From positions 18,220,243 through 18,284,242 of the forward strand of contig OZ022256.1 in NCBI GenBank assembly GCA_963978905.1: a stretch of 64,000 bases of DNA, written 5' to 3'. A program made the position numbers and the translations under genes. The DNA comes from Trichostrongylus colubriformis (taxonomy: Eukaryota > Nematoda > Chromadorea > Rhabditida > Trichostrongylidae). The notes under the pieces were generated by a model, which had not been told where the DNA came from, did not search any database, and was given only the letters and a program-made list of their open reading frames with translations. Positions 41,899 through 54,124 of this stretch are shown in pieces (positions within the stretch are counted from its first letter, which is position 1; each line of letters starts with the position of its first letter).

Positions 41899-43008
41899 AA
41901 CAACTAGGTTTCCGAAAAGTGGCGATCTACATTTAAATCAAATTGTCAGACAAAAATAAGGCTTAAGAACCTAAATGTTCAGCAAGTGAGCATGGTCGGT
42001 ACTCCAATATCAGGTGGAGTATCTCGACAGCAGTACTGCGTGAAATTCTAAATAGGGATTGATGCTCGTGGAAATATCAGTTGAGCTACCACTCAATACT
42101 GCACCCGACACTGTGTAGAATTATGCGACATGGGCTTTTTTGGTGGTCAGATAGCTATTAATTGGCTAAACCGGCTCCTTCCACATTACAGAATTCCTCT
42201 GTGCGTTTTGCGAGTACTGTGCTATAGTACAACTGGTCAGTTAAATAGGTCAGTAACCAGACCTGTTTAGTTGTCGGAAGACTAAACTTTTACTTAACAT
42301 CGCTGCGAGCCGCGGTAGCATGTGCGTGTTGCCTAACGTAGATTAACCTGAGGTTCAGTCTAGCTAATCTAGCACAAGACCTATGAGTCACAAATACATA
42401 CCCATTTCCAGGATGTTAACAAGACAGCGTTTGATGCGGTGTCCTCGTTGGAATGCGACTTGGACTGAACTTGAACGAGTTTCCACTTGAAATCAAATCG
42501 TGATTAAACGCGTACTCCTGCATGTGATGATTTGCTAGTAACGCTCCCTGCGTGGTGGCTGTAGTGACGACCGCATATTCGTTTGAACAACAGCTAAGCT
42601 TGGAAAAGCACCCCCACAGTACGTTGCCACATATTCGTTGCGCCTTCTGTATTTTGACATTGTGCTAGTCGTCCCCGACTGTTTCCTATCAAAAGCTCTC
42701 TATAGCTCGTTAGCCACGCTAGACCCTGTTGCTAAGCAGAGCCTCTTACCGCAGCGTTAATAAAGGCCTTTTCGTGGCACAAAAAACTCAGTTCATGTAA
42801 ATCAAGAAGCATATATCAGGTGTTAGGAGTCCCTTCGCAGTACTTGATCCGTGAATGGCACAAATTCCAACATCGTTTATTTCATACGTTCTCTAATAGT
42901 CAGTTTGTAAAATAGTGAAAGTGTCAGTGAAGTTGTAAAATGCGTTATTTATGCGTTGAGAATGAACATCGTGTATGTTGTTGTGAAAAGCGTATCACGG
43001 CGTAATAT
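41899..43008. other. stretch without a supported gene
   Basis: Downstream flank of paralogue 2. I see no other gene. Sequence from about 42900 is alignable with the flank of paralogue 1 (about 30270-30480). Confidence 0.35.
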
Positions 43009-46000
43009 TCAACTCCGCATACTAGTAGAATTTTTAAAGTCATTAGATGAACATCGGTTTTTCAGTATCACGTGATTGACGAACTTCTGAAAACAAGAAC
43101 GGTCTGGAACACACATCGGCTGCATATTAAGTTGTAAGGAAAGTTTTGGCCGGCTTCCGCAATTTCATCTTCGGAAGATCATAACTCGGCTCAGACTGCA
43201 TCTTTTCTCGAAGTGTAAGCATTATACGATTTGCCACACTTTTAGCAACATTATACATATCTGCATATCTCAATTTGTTGAAGGGCTGACGATTCATATA
43301 GCACGAAATCAAAAAAGTCGATACTAAATCACCACTCCTTCTGGAGACACTGCCATTGAAAGAGTTGTCCAGATGATTGGGAAGGAGAGGTTTGGTTAGC
43401 ACCGGATCAGACGTGATCAACGACCTCAAGTAGCTGAAGGGAAGACCAATACTCTTAGATATCCCTTGTGAGTATAAAACGCTCATCGCTTTCTGCTGTT
43501 TTAACTGAAGCGATTCGATCAACTGAAACTTCGAACTCATTCTCACTCTGCATTTTTAGAACCAGAGACGAAGGGTCCATCCAATCTTTGGCATTCAGCA
43601 TATATTTAGGAAAAGTATTTTTGTCTATTTACTGTCCATTTTTGTCTATTTTGTCTATAAAGAGCACAATATGTAAGTTGAATCATGTTGACGCGCTCTC
43701 AAATTTGTACTTATCTTGTGAAAGCGCAAAACCGGCCAGAACTATCCTCACAACCTGATAGATGTACCGTTTTATAATGGAATTCAACTGAAACTAACAT
43801 TTCTAGAAGCACCCGTTATCGAAGCGTTACGATACAGTAGCTTTCGCCTTCCCATCGGTCTTCTGGAAGCAGTTCATATAGTTTCAGTTTGTTGCGTCTT
43901 TTTTGCCATCATGTTTTATTGTTATGTTCTACACACAGTGGTCCCAGCTTATGGTGAAGAATTTGTCATACCGTACACAGAGTCACGGCATTAGATCCGG
44001 ATCAATGCTCGGTCATGAAGAATGAGAAGAGGATATGGTCTCAGCCCAACCATAGGAGGAAGGAGCAGGGAGAGTGCCGGCAACCACTTCGAATGCAATA
44101 CAATCCCCTTTCTTGCTCAGAAAACTTAGTTCACTGATACTCTCTCTTTCCTGCACTCCCATAGGACCTCATCTTGTCAATATTCAGAGCTCAGTTTGCC
44201 GGATTCCAGGGAGATAAATGGTCGGATGGTCGCGACAGTTCGTACCGTAGGCCATATCTCTGATTCAGCGTGAGCACTTCTCAGTCTCCCGGGAAATCGA
44301 ATTGGAAAACCAAATACCCAATAAGCAGGGTCGATTTCTTAGCGGAGAAACCGACCCTGTTTATTGGGTATTTGGTCATTCCAATTCGATTTCCTACTAT
44401 GACAGCACTAAGTACGTCAGCTTTAATACTCTTAAATCAACCGCTTTGCCCTTGATATCCTCAAGTCGCACAGAACGCTGCTATCCACATGTCATAAGAA
44501 GTTCCTTTGTGTATGGTCATACGGAAACAAAATTTCTATGTATATCTGTCATTATATTTTATTGTAATTCTGTATGAGGTGCTCTGAGAGGGGAAGAGCC
44601 ATCCCACTGTGAACGCGATTTTAAGTAGGCTGATAGGTGAAGGAGCTCCTTCCTTCTTCCACAAATGATTGAGCAAAGATATGTGCCTGGATGTGCAGAT
44701 TGATCCTTCAAAGATCCTTCAGAGATGCTGAGGTGTACGAATTCCCATGAGATGCCCCCCCCCCTTATGTCAAACTCGATGTCTGTCAAGCCGCTTATTA
44801 CCCAGCTCCTCGAAGTGTTCGCGCCCTCCCGCATCTGCTCCGTTTACCTCTCGAGGCCAGGGTAACACCATGAATTGCTCGTTCCAGTGTGTAGCATACG
44901 CAACGTTCAATGCGATGCAAGCCCTACAGCCCTTATATGTATTATACTCTTAAACTTGGGCTAAACTCACTGCTTCTGGTTCCTTTGCCGTAAGAACATC
45001 TTCTTCAGTGGTAGTAGTTAATGTTCGCTTCTTTTCCTTCATCACTTCAACATCCGTCGTCACATGAGTAGTTCGGGCAGGAGATTTCGTAATAGCGCTG
45101 TGCTTCTCATGTTGAACCGAGCTTTCCACAGCAGTACTTTGCGCCCTTTGTTGCAATGGCGATTTTAGAGGATTACCCGATTCAGCTGTATGTAGCGTAG
45201 GCGAATCATGTTCCTCAGATTTCATTGTCATATCCTTCCTCTCCACCACAACAATTCTGAAGACTGTGCCGTCCTTCGTGTGTTCAATCGTCGTTTTTGG
45301 GCACTCCGTATTTGATTCCATGACAGGTTTTACAAATTTGCCCGCTGCAGCTCTCTCGCTCTGTTGTGCTTTCAGGGTGGCAGCATCAGGACATGATCCC
45401 TCAAGAGGAGGCTTCGTAATCATCTCCTTAATTTGTGACTTTGTAGAAGATTCAGGGATCAAGAATTCCTGTTTTGATGAAGGTTTTACGCTTGAATCTT
45501 CCTTCTTGTCACAGATAGGAGGCTTTGTGACGAAGCATTCTTGGTCGAATTTTGGTGGATTTGTGCTCGAACCTACTTCAGGTGGAGGAGTCGATGGGCG
45601 TTTTATGCTAGTGTCTTCATTCTTGGAAGCAGCAGGAAGCATTGAGATCGACTTCTCCGTCTTTGATGGAGGTTTCGCGCTTGAATCTTCTTTCTTAGCA
45701 GGTTGAGGAGTTGTTCTAGTTGAGGATACTTTCTTTGATGAACGTTTTATGCTAGAGTATTCTTTCTTTGAAGCAGCAGAAAGCACTGAGGTCGACTTCT
45801 CCGTCTTCGATGGAGGTTTCGAGCTTGAATCTTCTTTCTTAGCGGGTTGAGGAGTTGTTCTAGTTGAGGATACTTTCTTTGATGAACGTTTTATTCCAGA
45901 GTAGTCTTTCTTAGAAGCGGCAGGATGCACTGAGGTCGACTTCTCTGTCTTCGAGGGAGGTTTCGCGCTTGAATCTTCGTTCTTAGCAGGCGTTCTGGTG

Positions 46001-49000
46001 GAAGGTACCCCTTTCGATGGACATTTTATGCTAGTGTCTTCTTTCTGAGCAGTACCAGGAAGCATTGAGATTGATTCCTCCGTCTTCGATGGTAGTTTCG
46101 CGCTTGAATCTCCCCTCTTGGCAGGTCGAGGAGTTGTTCTTGTTGAGGATACTTTCTTCGATGAACGTTTTACGCTAGAGTAATCTTTCTTTGACGCGGC
46201 AGGATGCACTGAGGTCGACTTCTCCTTCTTTGATGGAGGTTTCGCGCTTGAATCTTCTCTCTTGGCAGGCGTTTTGATGGAAGGTACCCCTTTCGACGGA
46301 CATTTTATGCTAGTGTCTTTTTTCTGAGCAGTACCAGGAAGCATTGAGATTGATTCCTCCGTCTTCGATGGTGGTTTCGCGCTTGAATCTTCTCTCTTGG
46401 CAGGTTGAGGAGTTGTTCTAGTTGAGGATACCCTCTTTGATGAACTTTTTACGCTAGAGTATTCTTTCCTTGACGCGGCAGGAAGCACTGAGATCGACTT
46501 TTCCGTCTTTGATGGAGGTTTCGCGCTTGAATATTCTCTCTTGGCAGGTTGAGGAGTTGTTCTAGTTGAGGATACCCTCTTTGATGAACTTTTTACGCTA
46601 GAATATTCTTTCCTTGACGCGGCAGGAAGCACTGAGATCGACTTTTCCGTCTTTGATGGAGGTTTCGCGCTTGAATCTCCCCTTTTGGCAGGTCGAGGAG
46701 TTGTTCTTGTTGAGGATACTTTCTTCGATGAACGTTTTACGCTAGAGTAATCTTTCTTTGACGCGGCAGGATGCACTGAGGTCGACTTCTCCGTCTTTGA
46801 TGGAGGTTTCGCGCTTGAATCTTCTCTCTTGGCAGGCGTTCTGATGGAAGGTACCCCTTTCGACGGACATTTTATGCTAGTGTCTTTTTTCTGAGCAGTA
46901 CCAAGAAGCATTGAGATCGATTCCTCCGTCTTTGATGGAGGTTTCGCGCTTGAATCTTCTCTCTTGGCAGGTTGAGGAGTTGTTCTAGTTGAGGATACCC
47001 TCTTTGATGAACTTTTTACGCTAGAGTATTCTTTCTTTGACGCGGCAGGATGCACTGTGGTCAACTTCTCCGTCTTTGATGGAGGTTTCGCGCTTGAATC
47101 TTCTCTCTTGGCAGGTTGAGGAGTTGTTCTAGTTGAGGATACCCTCTTTGATGAACTTTTTATGCTAGAGTATTCTTTCTTTGACGCGGCAGGATGCACT
47201 GTGGTCAACTTCTCCGTCTTTGATGGAGGTTTCGCGCTTGAATCTTCTCTCTTGGCAGGTTGAGGAGTTGTTCTAGTTGAGGATACCCTCTTTGATGAAC
47301 TTTTTACGCTAGAGTATTCTTTCTTTGACGCCGCAGGAAGCACTGAGATCGACTTCTCCGTCTTCGGTGGAGGTTTCGCGCTTGAATCTTCTCTCTTGGT
47401 AGGTTGAGGCGTTCTGGTGGAAGGTACCCCTTTCGATGGACATATGCTAGTGTCTTCTTTCTGAGCAGTACCAGGAAGCACTGAGGTCGGCCACTCCGTC
47501 TTTGACGGAGGTTTCGCGCATGAATCTTCTTTTTTGGCAGGTTGAGGAGTTGTTCTAGTTGAGGAAACCTCGTTCGATGGACGTTTTATGCTAGTATCTT
47601 CTTTCTTGGAAGCAGCAGGAAGCATTGAGATTGACTTCTCCGTCTTCGATGGAGGTTTCGAGCTTGAACCTTCCTTCTTGGCAGCAGCAGAGGGTTCCAC
47701 GAGCAAGCATTCCGTTTTCCGTGAAGGTTTCATGCTTGAGTCTTCCTTTGTAGCGGCAGGAGGAAGCATCGTTAAGCCCTCTTCTTTCGGTCTCGTAGCC
47801 GTTTCAATCGCGGGAGGCGCTACCGCGTGAGCTGAAGGTAGGGCACTTCCTCGGTCGGCTGATTTTGCACTCTCTTTTAGATCAGGTCCTTTACCTATTT
47901 CGTGATGTTGAACAGGTTGTTCCATGAGGTCATTGGGGAGCACGGTGGGACTAGTTTTCGCTGGTGGGCTGCTGTCAGCTTGTGTTGAACTTTCAAAGGC
48001 TTGCAAAATGCTGCCTATCACCTCAGCCGGAAATTGTAATGCTCTCGTTGCTCTGTTTTTTAAATCGCTCTCGTCTGCGACTGGACCACTCATCGCCTGT
48101 ACTGGACTGCTTTCTTTCGAAATAGGGGGACGTGGAGCCGGTGTCGGTGTGCTTTCCAGTCGTGCTGGGGCACTATCTGGAGATCGTTCCCGCTCTCGTG
48201 TTTTTACGGGTGCACTCTGCCTCGAAAGCTCATTAGCAGGCACCAGTGAGGGACTTACTGCTGGAGGCTGCTTGTGTATTATTCCTGACACATCTCCTTC
48301 CAGAGAATGATGTTTCGCCACTGGAGAACCAGATGGTGTTGAGACAGGCGGTTCGGAATTCTTTTGAGGTTCCACCTTCCCGTAACTTACCTCCTTGGAA
48401 AGATCTTTGCTTGGAGGTCCTCTAGGTGATGGAGTTTCAGTTGGCCTCTTCGAAGGTGTGAATGATATTTCTTTCTGTGCAATTTCTCCTTTTCTAGCTC
48501 CTTCATCGACTCGAGGAGACGTGTGTCTCGGTGCTTTGGCTGTCTTCATTACAGGTGTAGGTATGATAGCTTTTTCTTTCTTCGACGTTTCTTTTTCTGA
48601 AATGCCTTCGTCTAGTTGAAGAGGTTTCTTTTCTTCCACCACTTCAGAAGCTTTCCCTTCAACTGCAATGTCCTGTACAGTCAGTTCATTAGGAGGCACT
48701 AGTCCTGGGCTAATAGCTGGTGGCTGGCTGGGATAATCAATAATTTCCACTAATTGTTGTGGTAATTGCAGTAACGTAGGCTTTTCAGCTTCACTTTGCT
48801 TCTCTGCTTCTTTCTGAATACCCACTTTAGGTTCTGGCTGCTCCTCTGCTGCCGTTGATGGTTTCCTCCTTACAGTTCCATCACCGATTTGAGATGGTTC
48901 CTTCGGTGGCGGAAGTTCTGATGCCTTTACTGCACCAGTGGGAGCTTGTCCCTTTTGTGGAGTTTCTCCTCTTGTTTCTCTCACATCGATTTGATAAGGT

Positions 49001-52000
49001 TCCCTATGTGGCGCAGCTTCTGTTGTCTTCACCGCAAGTGTAGGTGTAGCAGCTTTTTCTTCCTTCAACGTTCCTCTTGCTGGAATGCCTTCGTCGACTT
49101 GAGGAGGTTTCCTCGAATCTTTAACTTCAGGAGCTTTCTTTTCAACTGCAATGTCCTGTTCAGTCAGTTCATTAGGGGGCACTAGTCCTGGACTTATAGC
49201 TGGTGGCTGGCTGGGATAATCAATAGTTTCCACTAGTTGTTGTGGTAATTGCAGTAACGTAGGCTTTTCGGCTCCACTTTGCTTCTCCGCGTCTTTCTGA
49301 ATAACCGCATTCATAGGTTCTGGCTGCTTCTTTGCCGCTGTTGATGGTTCCCTCCTTACAGTTCCATCACCGATTTGAGATGGTTCCTTCGGTGGCGGAA
49401 GTTCTGATGCCTTTACTGCACCAGTGGGAGCTTGTCCCTTTTGTGGAGTTTCTCCTCTTGTTTCTCTCACATCGATTTGATAAGGTTCCCTATGTGGCGC
49501 AGCTTCTGTTGTCTTCACCGCAAGTGTAGGTGTAGCAGCTTTTTCTTCCTTCAACGTTCCTCTTGCTGGAATGCCTTTGTCGACTTGAGGAGGTTTCCTC
49601 GAATCTTTAACTTCAGGAGCTTTCTTTTCAACTGCAATGTTCTGTTCAGACAGTTCATTAGGGGGCACTAGTCCTGGACTTATAGCTGGTGGCTGGCTGG
49701 GATATTCAATAATTTCCAATAGTTGTTGTGGTAATTGCAGCAACGTAGGCTTTTCGGCTCCACTTTGCTTCTCTACTTCTTTCTGAATAACCGCTTTCAT
49801 AGGTTCTGGCTGCTTCTCTGCTGCTGTTGATGGTTCCCTCCTTACAGTTCCTTCACCGATTTGAGATGGTTCCTTCGGTGGCGGAGGTTCTGATGCCTTT
49901 ACTGCACCAGTGGAAGCTTGTCCCTTTTGTGGAGTTTCTCCTCTTGTTTCTCTCACATCGATTTGATGAGGTTCCCTATGTGGCGCAGCTTCAGTTGTCT
50001 TCACCGCAAGTGTAGGTGTAGCAGCTTTTTCTTCCTTCAACGTTCCTCTTGCTGGAATGCCTTCGTCGACTCGAGGAGGTTTCCTCGAATCTTTAACTTC
50101 AGGAGCTTTCTTTTCAACTGCTATGTCCTGTTCAGTCAGTTCATTAGGGGGCACTAGTCCTGGACTTATAGCTGGTGGCTGGCTGGGATAATCAATAATT
50201 TCCACTAATTGTTGTGGTAATTGCAGTAACGTAGGCTTTTCGGTTCCACTTTGCTTCTCCGCTTCTTTCTGAATAACCGCATTCATAGGTTCTGGCTGCT
50301 TCTTTGCTGTTGTTGATGGTTCCCTCCTTACAGTTCCATCACCGATTTGAGATGGTTCCTTCGGTGGCGGAGGTTCTGATGCCTTCACTGCTCCAGTGGA
50401 AGCTTGTCCCTTTTGTGGAGTTTCTCCTCTTGTTTCTCTCACATCGATTTGATGAGGTTCCCTATGTGGCGAAGCTTCAGTTGTCTTCACCGCAGGTGTA
50501 AGTGTAGCAGCTTTTTCTTCCTTCAACGTTCCTCTTGCTGGAATGCCTTCGTCGACTTTAGGAGGTTTCCTCGGATCTTTATCTTCAGGAGCTTTCTTTT
50601 CAACTGCAATGTCCTGTTCAGTCAGTTCATTAGGAGGCACTAGTCCTGGGCTGATGGCTGGTGGCTGGCTGGGATATTCAAAAATTTCCATGCGATGTTG
50701 TCGTGGTAAGGGCAATACCTTAGGCATTTCAGCTACTCTTTGCTTCTCTGCTTCTTTCTGAATGACCATTTTCATAGGTGCTGGCTGCTTCTCTGCTGCC
50801 GTTGATCGTATCCACCTTACAGTTCCTCCACCGATATGAGATGGTTCCTTCCGTGGCGGAGGTTCTGATGCCTTTACTGCATATGTGGAAGCTTGTCCCT
50901 GTTGTGGAGTTTCTCCTCTTGTTTCTCCTACATCGATTTGATGAAGTTCCCGATGTGGCGAAGCTTCGGTTGTCTTCACTGCAGGTGTAGGTGTGGGAGC
51001 TTTTTCTTTCTTCGAGATTTCTCTTGCTGGAGCTCCTTCCTCGACTTGAATAGGTTTCCTTCGTTCTTTCGCTTCAGTAGCTTTCTCTTCAACTGCGATA
51101 TTCTGTTCAGTCAGTTCATTAGGAGGCACTACTCCAGGGCTAATGGCTTGTGGCTGGCTAGGATATTCAACAATTTCCATGTGATGTTGCCGTGGGAAGT
51201 GCGATACTGTAGTCCTTTCAGGCTTCCCACCCTCTTTCAGAATAACCACTTTCGTTGTAGGTTGTGGTTGACCCTCTTCTGCTGTCGATGGTTTCCCTTC
51301 CATAGCTCCTTCATCGATTCGAGATATTTGCCTGCGTGGCGGATGCTCCCATGCCTTTACTGCATGTGTGGGGGCTTTTTCCTTTTGTGATATTTCTACT
51401 CGTGTGGCTCCATCGTCGATTCGAGTAGGCTCCCTAAGTAGCGAAACTGCGGTTGTATCCACTGCGGGTGTATCAGCTTTTCCTTTCCCTAGAGTTTCTC
51501 CTGCCTGGATGCTTTCGTTGACCTGATGAGATTTTTTCCGCTCTTTTGCTTCAGGAGGTTTCCCTTCAATTGCGATATTTTGTTCGATCAGTTCATTAGG
51601 AGGCACTAGCCCTGGGCTAATTGCTGGTGGCTGACTTGGATATTCAACAAATTCCATGGGATATTGTCGTGGTGACTGCAACACCTTGTGCTTTTCAGCT
51701 TCGTTTTGCCCCTCTTTCTCCTTCTGAATAAGCGCTTTCACTGGAGGTTCGGACTGCTTCTCTTCTACTGTCGATGGTCTCTCCTTCCTTTCCACGCCTT
51801 CACGCCCATAATTCTCTCTCGTAATGAAAGATTCGTTTAGAACAGCAGTGACTTTCTCCCTTTCTCCTTCATTCGTGAGATGGTCATACTGCTTCTTTTC
51901 TGCTTTTGGTAGCCTTTCAACCTTCCTCGGGGATCCTTCTTGAATCTCCTCACGCGCAGTTGCAACAGCCTGCGGGACTGTAGCAGAATCCTCTCTCCCT

Positions 52001-52925
52001 AGTTCTTTCGCGGCAGATGCTTTTCTCCCTGCTGCGAGTTCCTGCTCACCTATTTTATTCGGGGGACATGGCGATATAACTTCTCTGGGCCTCGTGACCT
52101 TTTGAATGACAACTAGTGGATGTTGCCTTTTTTCTTCGGATTCTTCGTTTTGCGGTACGCATCTGACCGTCTGCTCCGGTAGTCTATTGAGAACAAGTGG
52201 GTTGTGATGATGTGATAATTGTACTTCTCTCATTTCGACATCTCCACCTTTAACTTCATGTTGCCGCAAAACAGTGAGAACTGGTGCTTTCGCCGTCGGC
52301 TTGCGAGCACCCTCTGAAACAGCTACTTCCTGAACAGCTGGCTGCTTTTGTCTTTCGTCCGCTAACTGTTCAGTTGTGACGACGACGGTTTTTTTCACCT
52401 CCTTCTCTTCTAAGACGTTCATATTTCCGTCATCTATTATTGTTTCCTTGGTCTTTTCCGTTGTCTCTATTGTCTTTTTTGTGGCTCCGGGCGGAATCTG
52501 CTTCGTGGTCTTGGTCGCTTCAGCAGCCGTACTAGTGGTCTCTGCTGAACTCCGTCTGGGCGGACGAGATTTGAGTCGAGATCTAACCAAACGAGATAGA
52601 TCAACGAGTGCTTCACGAGTCAAGTAATTAGGCGGAATCGGCGAAATGGTCGTTTCATCACAAAACTGGCCGGAGTTCTATAATGAAGACATTTCAAAAA
52701 TCACTACAACTACTGCAACACGTGCATACTAGCTATGTTCCCGGCTTACAGCTCGTTACCTGGATCGCAGCCACTGTCTCAGCTTCTAGAGCATTTGCTC
52801 CTGGTTCTTGAACCTTAATAGTGTGGATTTTAACGTTGACCGGTGGCAATGTAGAGCAATGCTCCGCTTACATCTATCATTCCTTGTTCAGCTGGATTCT
52901 CCCTCGCCGAAACCGCAGCACCCAT
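43009..52925 (-). CDS. myristoylation-type giant repeat protein, paralogue 2 (2630 aa)
   Basis: Four exons, all phase 0: 52872-52925 (MGAAVSARENPAEQGMID), 52760-52813 (VQEPGANALEAETVAAIQ), 44971-52677 and 43009-43086. Gly2 and Ser6 of exon 1 fit N-myristoylation. The giant exon begins NSGQFCDETTISPIPPNYLT then REALV, followed by MNVLEEKEVKKTVVVTTEQL, both blocks shared with paralogue 1. It then contains repeat region A (residues about 378-1378) and repeat region B (about 1675-2408), a conserved SPTLHTA...KHSAITKSP...TTTTE segment, and donor GCA|GTGAGT. The last exon (acceptor TTTTCAG) reads KFVNHVILKNRC... and is homologous to the paralogue's tail. Introns are 58, 82 and 1884 bp. Without the last splice the frame would end at 44950. 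Composition predicts an extended disordered protein; a cytoskeletal or membrane-linker role is only a guess. Confidence 0.8.
43128..43745. repeat. inverted-repeat element in last intron of paralogue 2
   Basis: gttgtaaggaaagttttggccggc at about 43131 recurs inverted near 43718-43752, about 85 percent alike over 30 bp. A minus-strand frame of 139 codons (43127-43546) occupies the interior and ends in one arm; on the other strand a frame ends with the same residues (KPA-T-LTT), as expected for an inverted repeat. It may be a small DNA transposon. Confidence 0.4.
44292..44393. mobile_element. 102-bp hairpin MITE
   Basis: ggaaatcgaattggaaaacc ...aataagcagggtcg and its inverse cgaccctgtttattgg ...ccaattcgatttcc form a stem of about 48 bp. 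It lies in the last intron of paralogue 2. Confidence 0.75.
44578..44740 (-). repeat. dispersed repeat family R1, copy 5
   Basis: Shares ggtgctctgagagggga, gccatcccac, tgcctggatgtgcagattga and cttcagagatgctgag with copies 1 and 3. It lies in the last intron of paralogue 2. Confidence 0.55.
45560..47760 (-). repeat. coding tandem array B, 49-codon period (paralogue 2)
   Basis: About 15 units of 135-147 nt. Unit: KREDSSAKPPSKTEKSISVL, PAASKKEYSSVKSSSKRVSS and TRTTPQPA. Some units carry an alternative GTAQKKDTSIKCPSKGVPS segment, so two subtypes alternate. Ser/Lys-rich, probably heavily phosphorylated (inference). Confidence 0.9.
48650..51700 (-). repeat. coding tandem array A, ~159-codon period (paralogue 2)
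   Basis: Units of 474-495 bp. Core strings: YPSQPPAISPGLVPPNELTE, QDIAVEKKAPEVKDSRKPPQ, VDEGIPARGTLKEEKAATPT, HQIDVRETRGETPQKGQ and EKPTLLQLPQQLVEIIDYPS. Four or five units are very alike and the outer ones diverge, indicating spread from the centre. Confidence 0.9.
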
Positions 52926-52969
52926 GGTGATGGAAGCAGAGTAAATGGCTTATCATCTCGACAGTGGCC

Positions 52970-52976
52970 TTTTATA
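52970..52976 (-). promoter_or_regulatory. TATA box of paralogue 2
   Basis: Minus strand CGTATAAAAGGCC, about 45 bases upstream of the ATG at 52925. Followed by a leader sharing CTGCTTC-ATC-C-ATGGG with that of paralogue 1. Confidence 0.65.
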
Positions 52977-52989
52977 CGAGAATTTTCTA

Positions 52990-53729
52990 GATATGATATC
53001 GGTAAACTTTCAGTTCATTTTCCTTTCTCTCCCTGGTAGGTTGTTCAGCGCTCGCGTTACAGGCGTTTAGGCAGTCAGGCCAAACGCATTTCCACAATTC
53101 TTCCAATCTGTGTACACTATGTACACTTCCTAGTCCTCTTCTTGAGATTCCACAATTCCGCAAGAAGGCAACTTCTACAACTACGACCACTGCTCAAATC
53201 ATTCAAAATTTTGATAATTGTGGCTACCTACAGAAATTTGATAGGTAGCGCCCGTTTATCATTTATATGGGGATGCGAGGTCAGAGGTGGAAACTTTATA
53301 GACCTAATATTTCGCCTTCCGCGTCTTCTCCGGGGGCCTAAGGGTGGCTACGAAAAGATTGACGAATCGAAGTTGTCTCAAACTGGACAGCAAATGAATG
53401 AACCCATGAATAACAGAGCACTCGTCAGTAATGGAAGGGTAACATTAGCCAGTTGGGCTATCGCACAGTACTACGCTAATGCACAGTAAAATCATGTAAT
53501 GGGGAAATGGTCGATAGTGACCTACCGATATCGAAGAAGCCGATAACGCACAGTTACACAATGTGCCACGAGCGCAGTATTCCACGCTGGCCCAACTGGT
53601 ATCTCTACCAGTCGAAACATTCACTGCTACTGAAATCCGGTACAGAGTACCTGCTGAGCATTCAGAGTTAGCTTGGGCTTTATAGATGGGTGGTATTCAG
53701 TCGTTTACCACTGCTTATCGCAACCTTTA
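52990..53729. other. upstream flank of paralogue 2, no gene supported
   Basis: Short frames on both strands, none with motifs. It may hold enhancer sequence of paralogue 2, but nothing specific is visible. Confidence 0.3.
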
Positions 53730-53850
53730 AGGCCATGCCTTGTGGTGCCGTCGGCAGGGCGAGGGGCTCCGTGTCTCGCGTCTCCGCCTATGCCACCCGG
53801 TCTCGTTGTCTAAGTCGTCTGTGCACTCTTCCCCGAAACTCTACATCACT
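53730..53850. mobile_element. degraded half of MITE family M2
   Basis: aaggccatgcc...gtcggcagggcg...gtgtctcgcgtctccgcct...gtcgtctgtgcactc follows the order of the left arm of 41661-41895 with many changes. The right arm is not recognised. Confidence 0.5.
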
Positions 53851-54124
53851 CTCTGTAAACACAGCCACGATCCGCCGGCGCAAAGTGTAAACGCGCCCCA
53901 AAAAGTCCCTCACTTTTGTGAATGATTTGGCGGTCGATTCCTCTTGTTGCGGTGATATAGATGATCGAAGTAAATGGATCAGGCAAGGAGGGTGTTCACC
54001 CACTAATCATTCAGTGCTTTGGTCGGAGTTCACCATTGGGAGTTTAGATAGTTTAGAGATCTATAGTTCTGTGTTCATGCATAGATTAGAAGCAATTTGT
54101 CCACTTGCTGAGCATATATTTCCT

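Noticed and set aside
43127..43546. 139-codon minus-strand frame as a gene
   Set aside because: It starts at GTG, ends in an inverted-repeat arm and lies in the last intron of paralogue 2; no domain is recognised.
45266..51390. Many plus-strand open frames across the giant exon of paralogue 2
   Set aside because: They recur with the coding repeat period and are antisense shadows; they lack starts, splice signals and conservation independent of the repeat.
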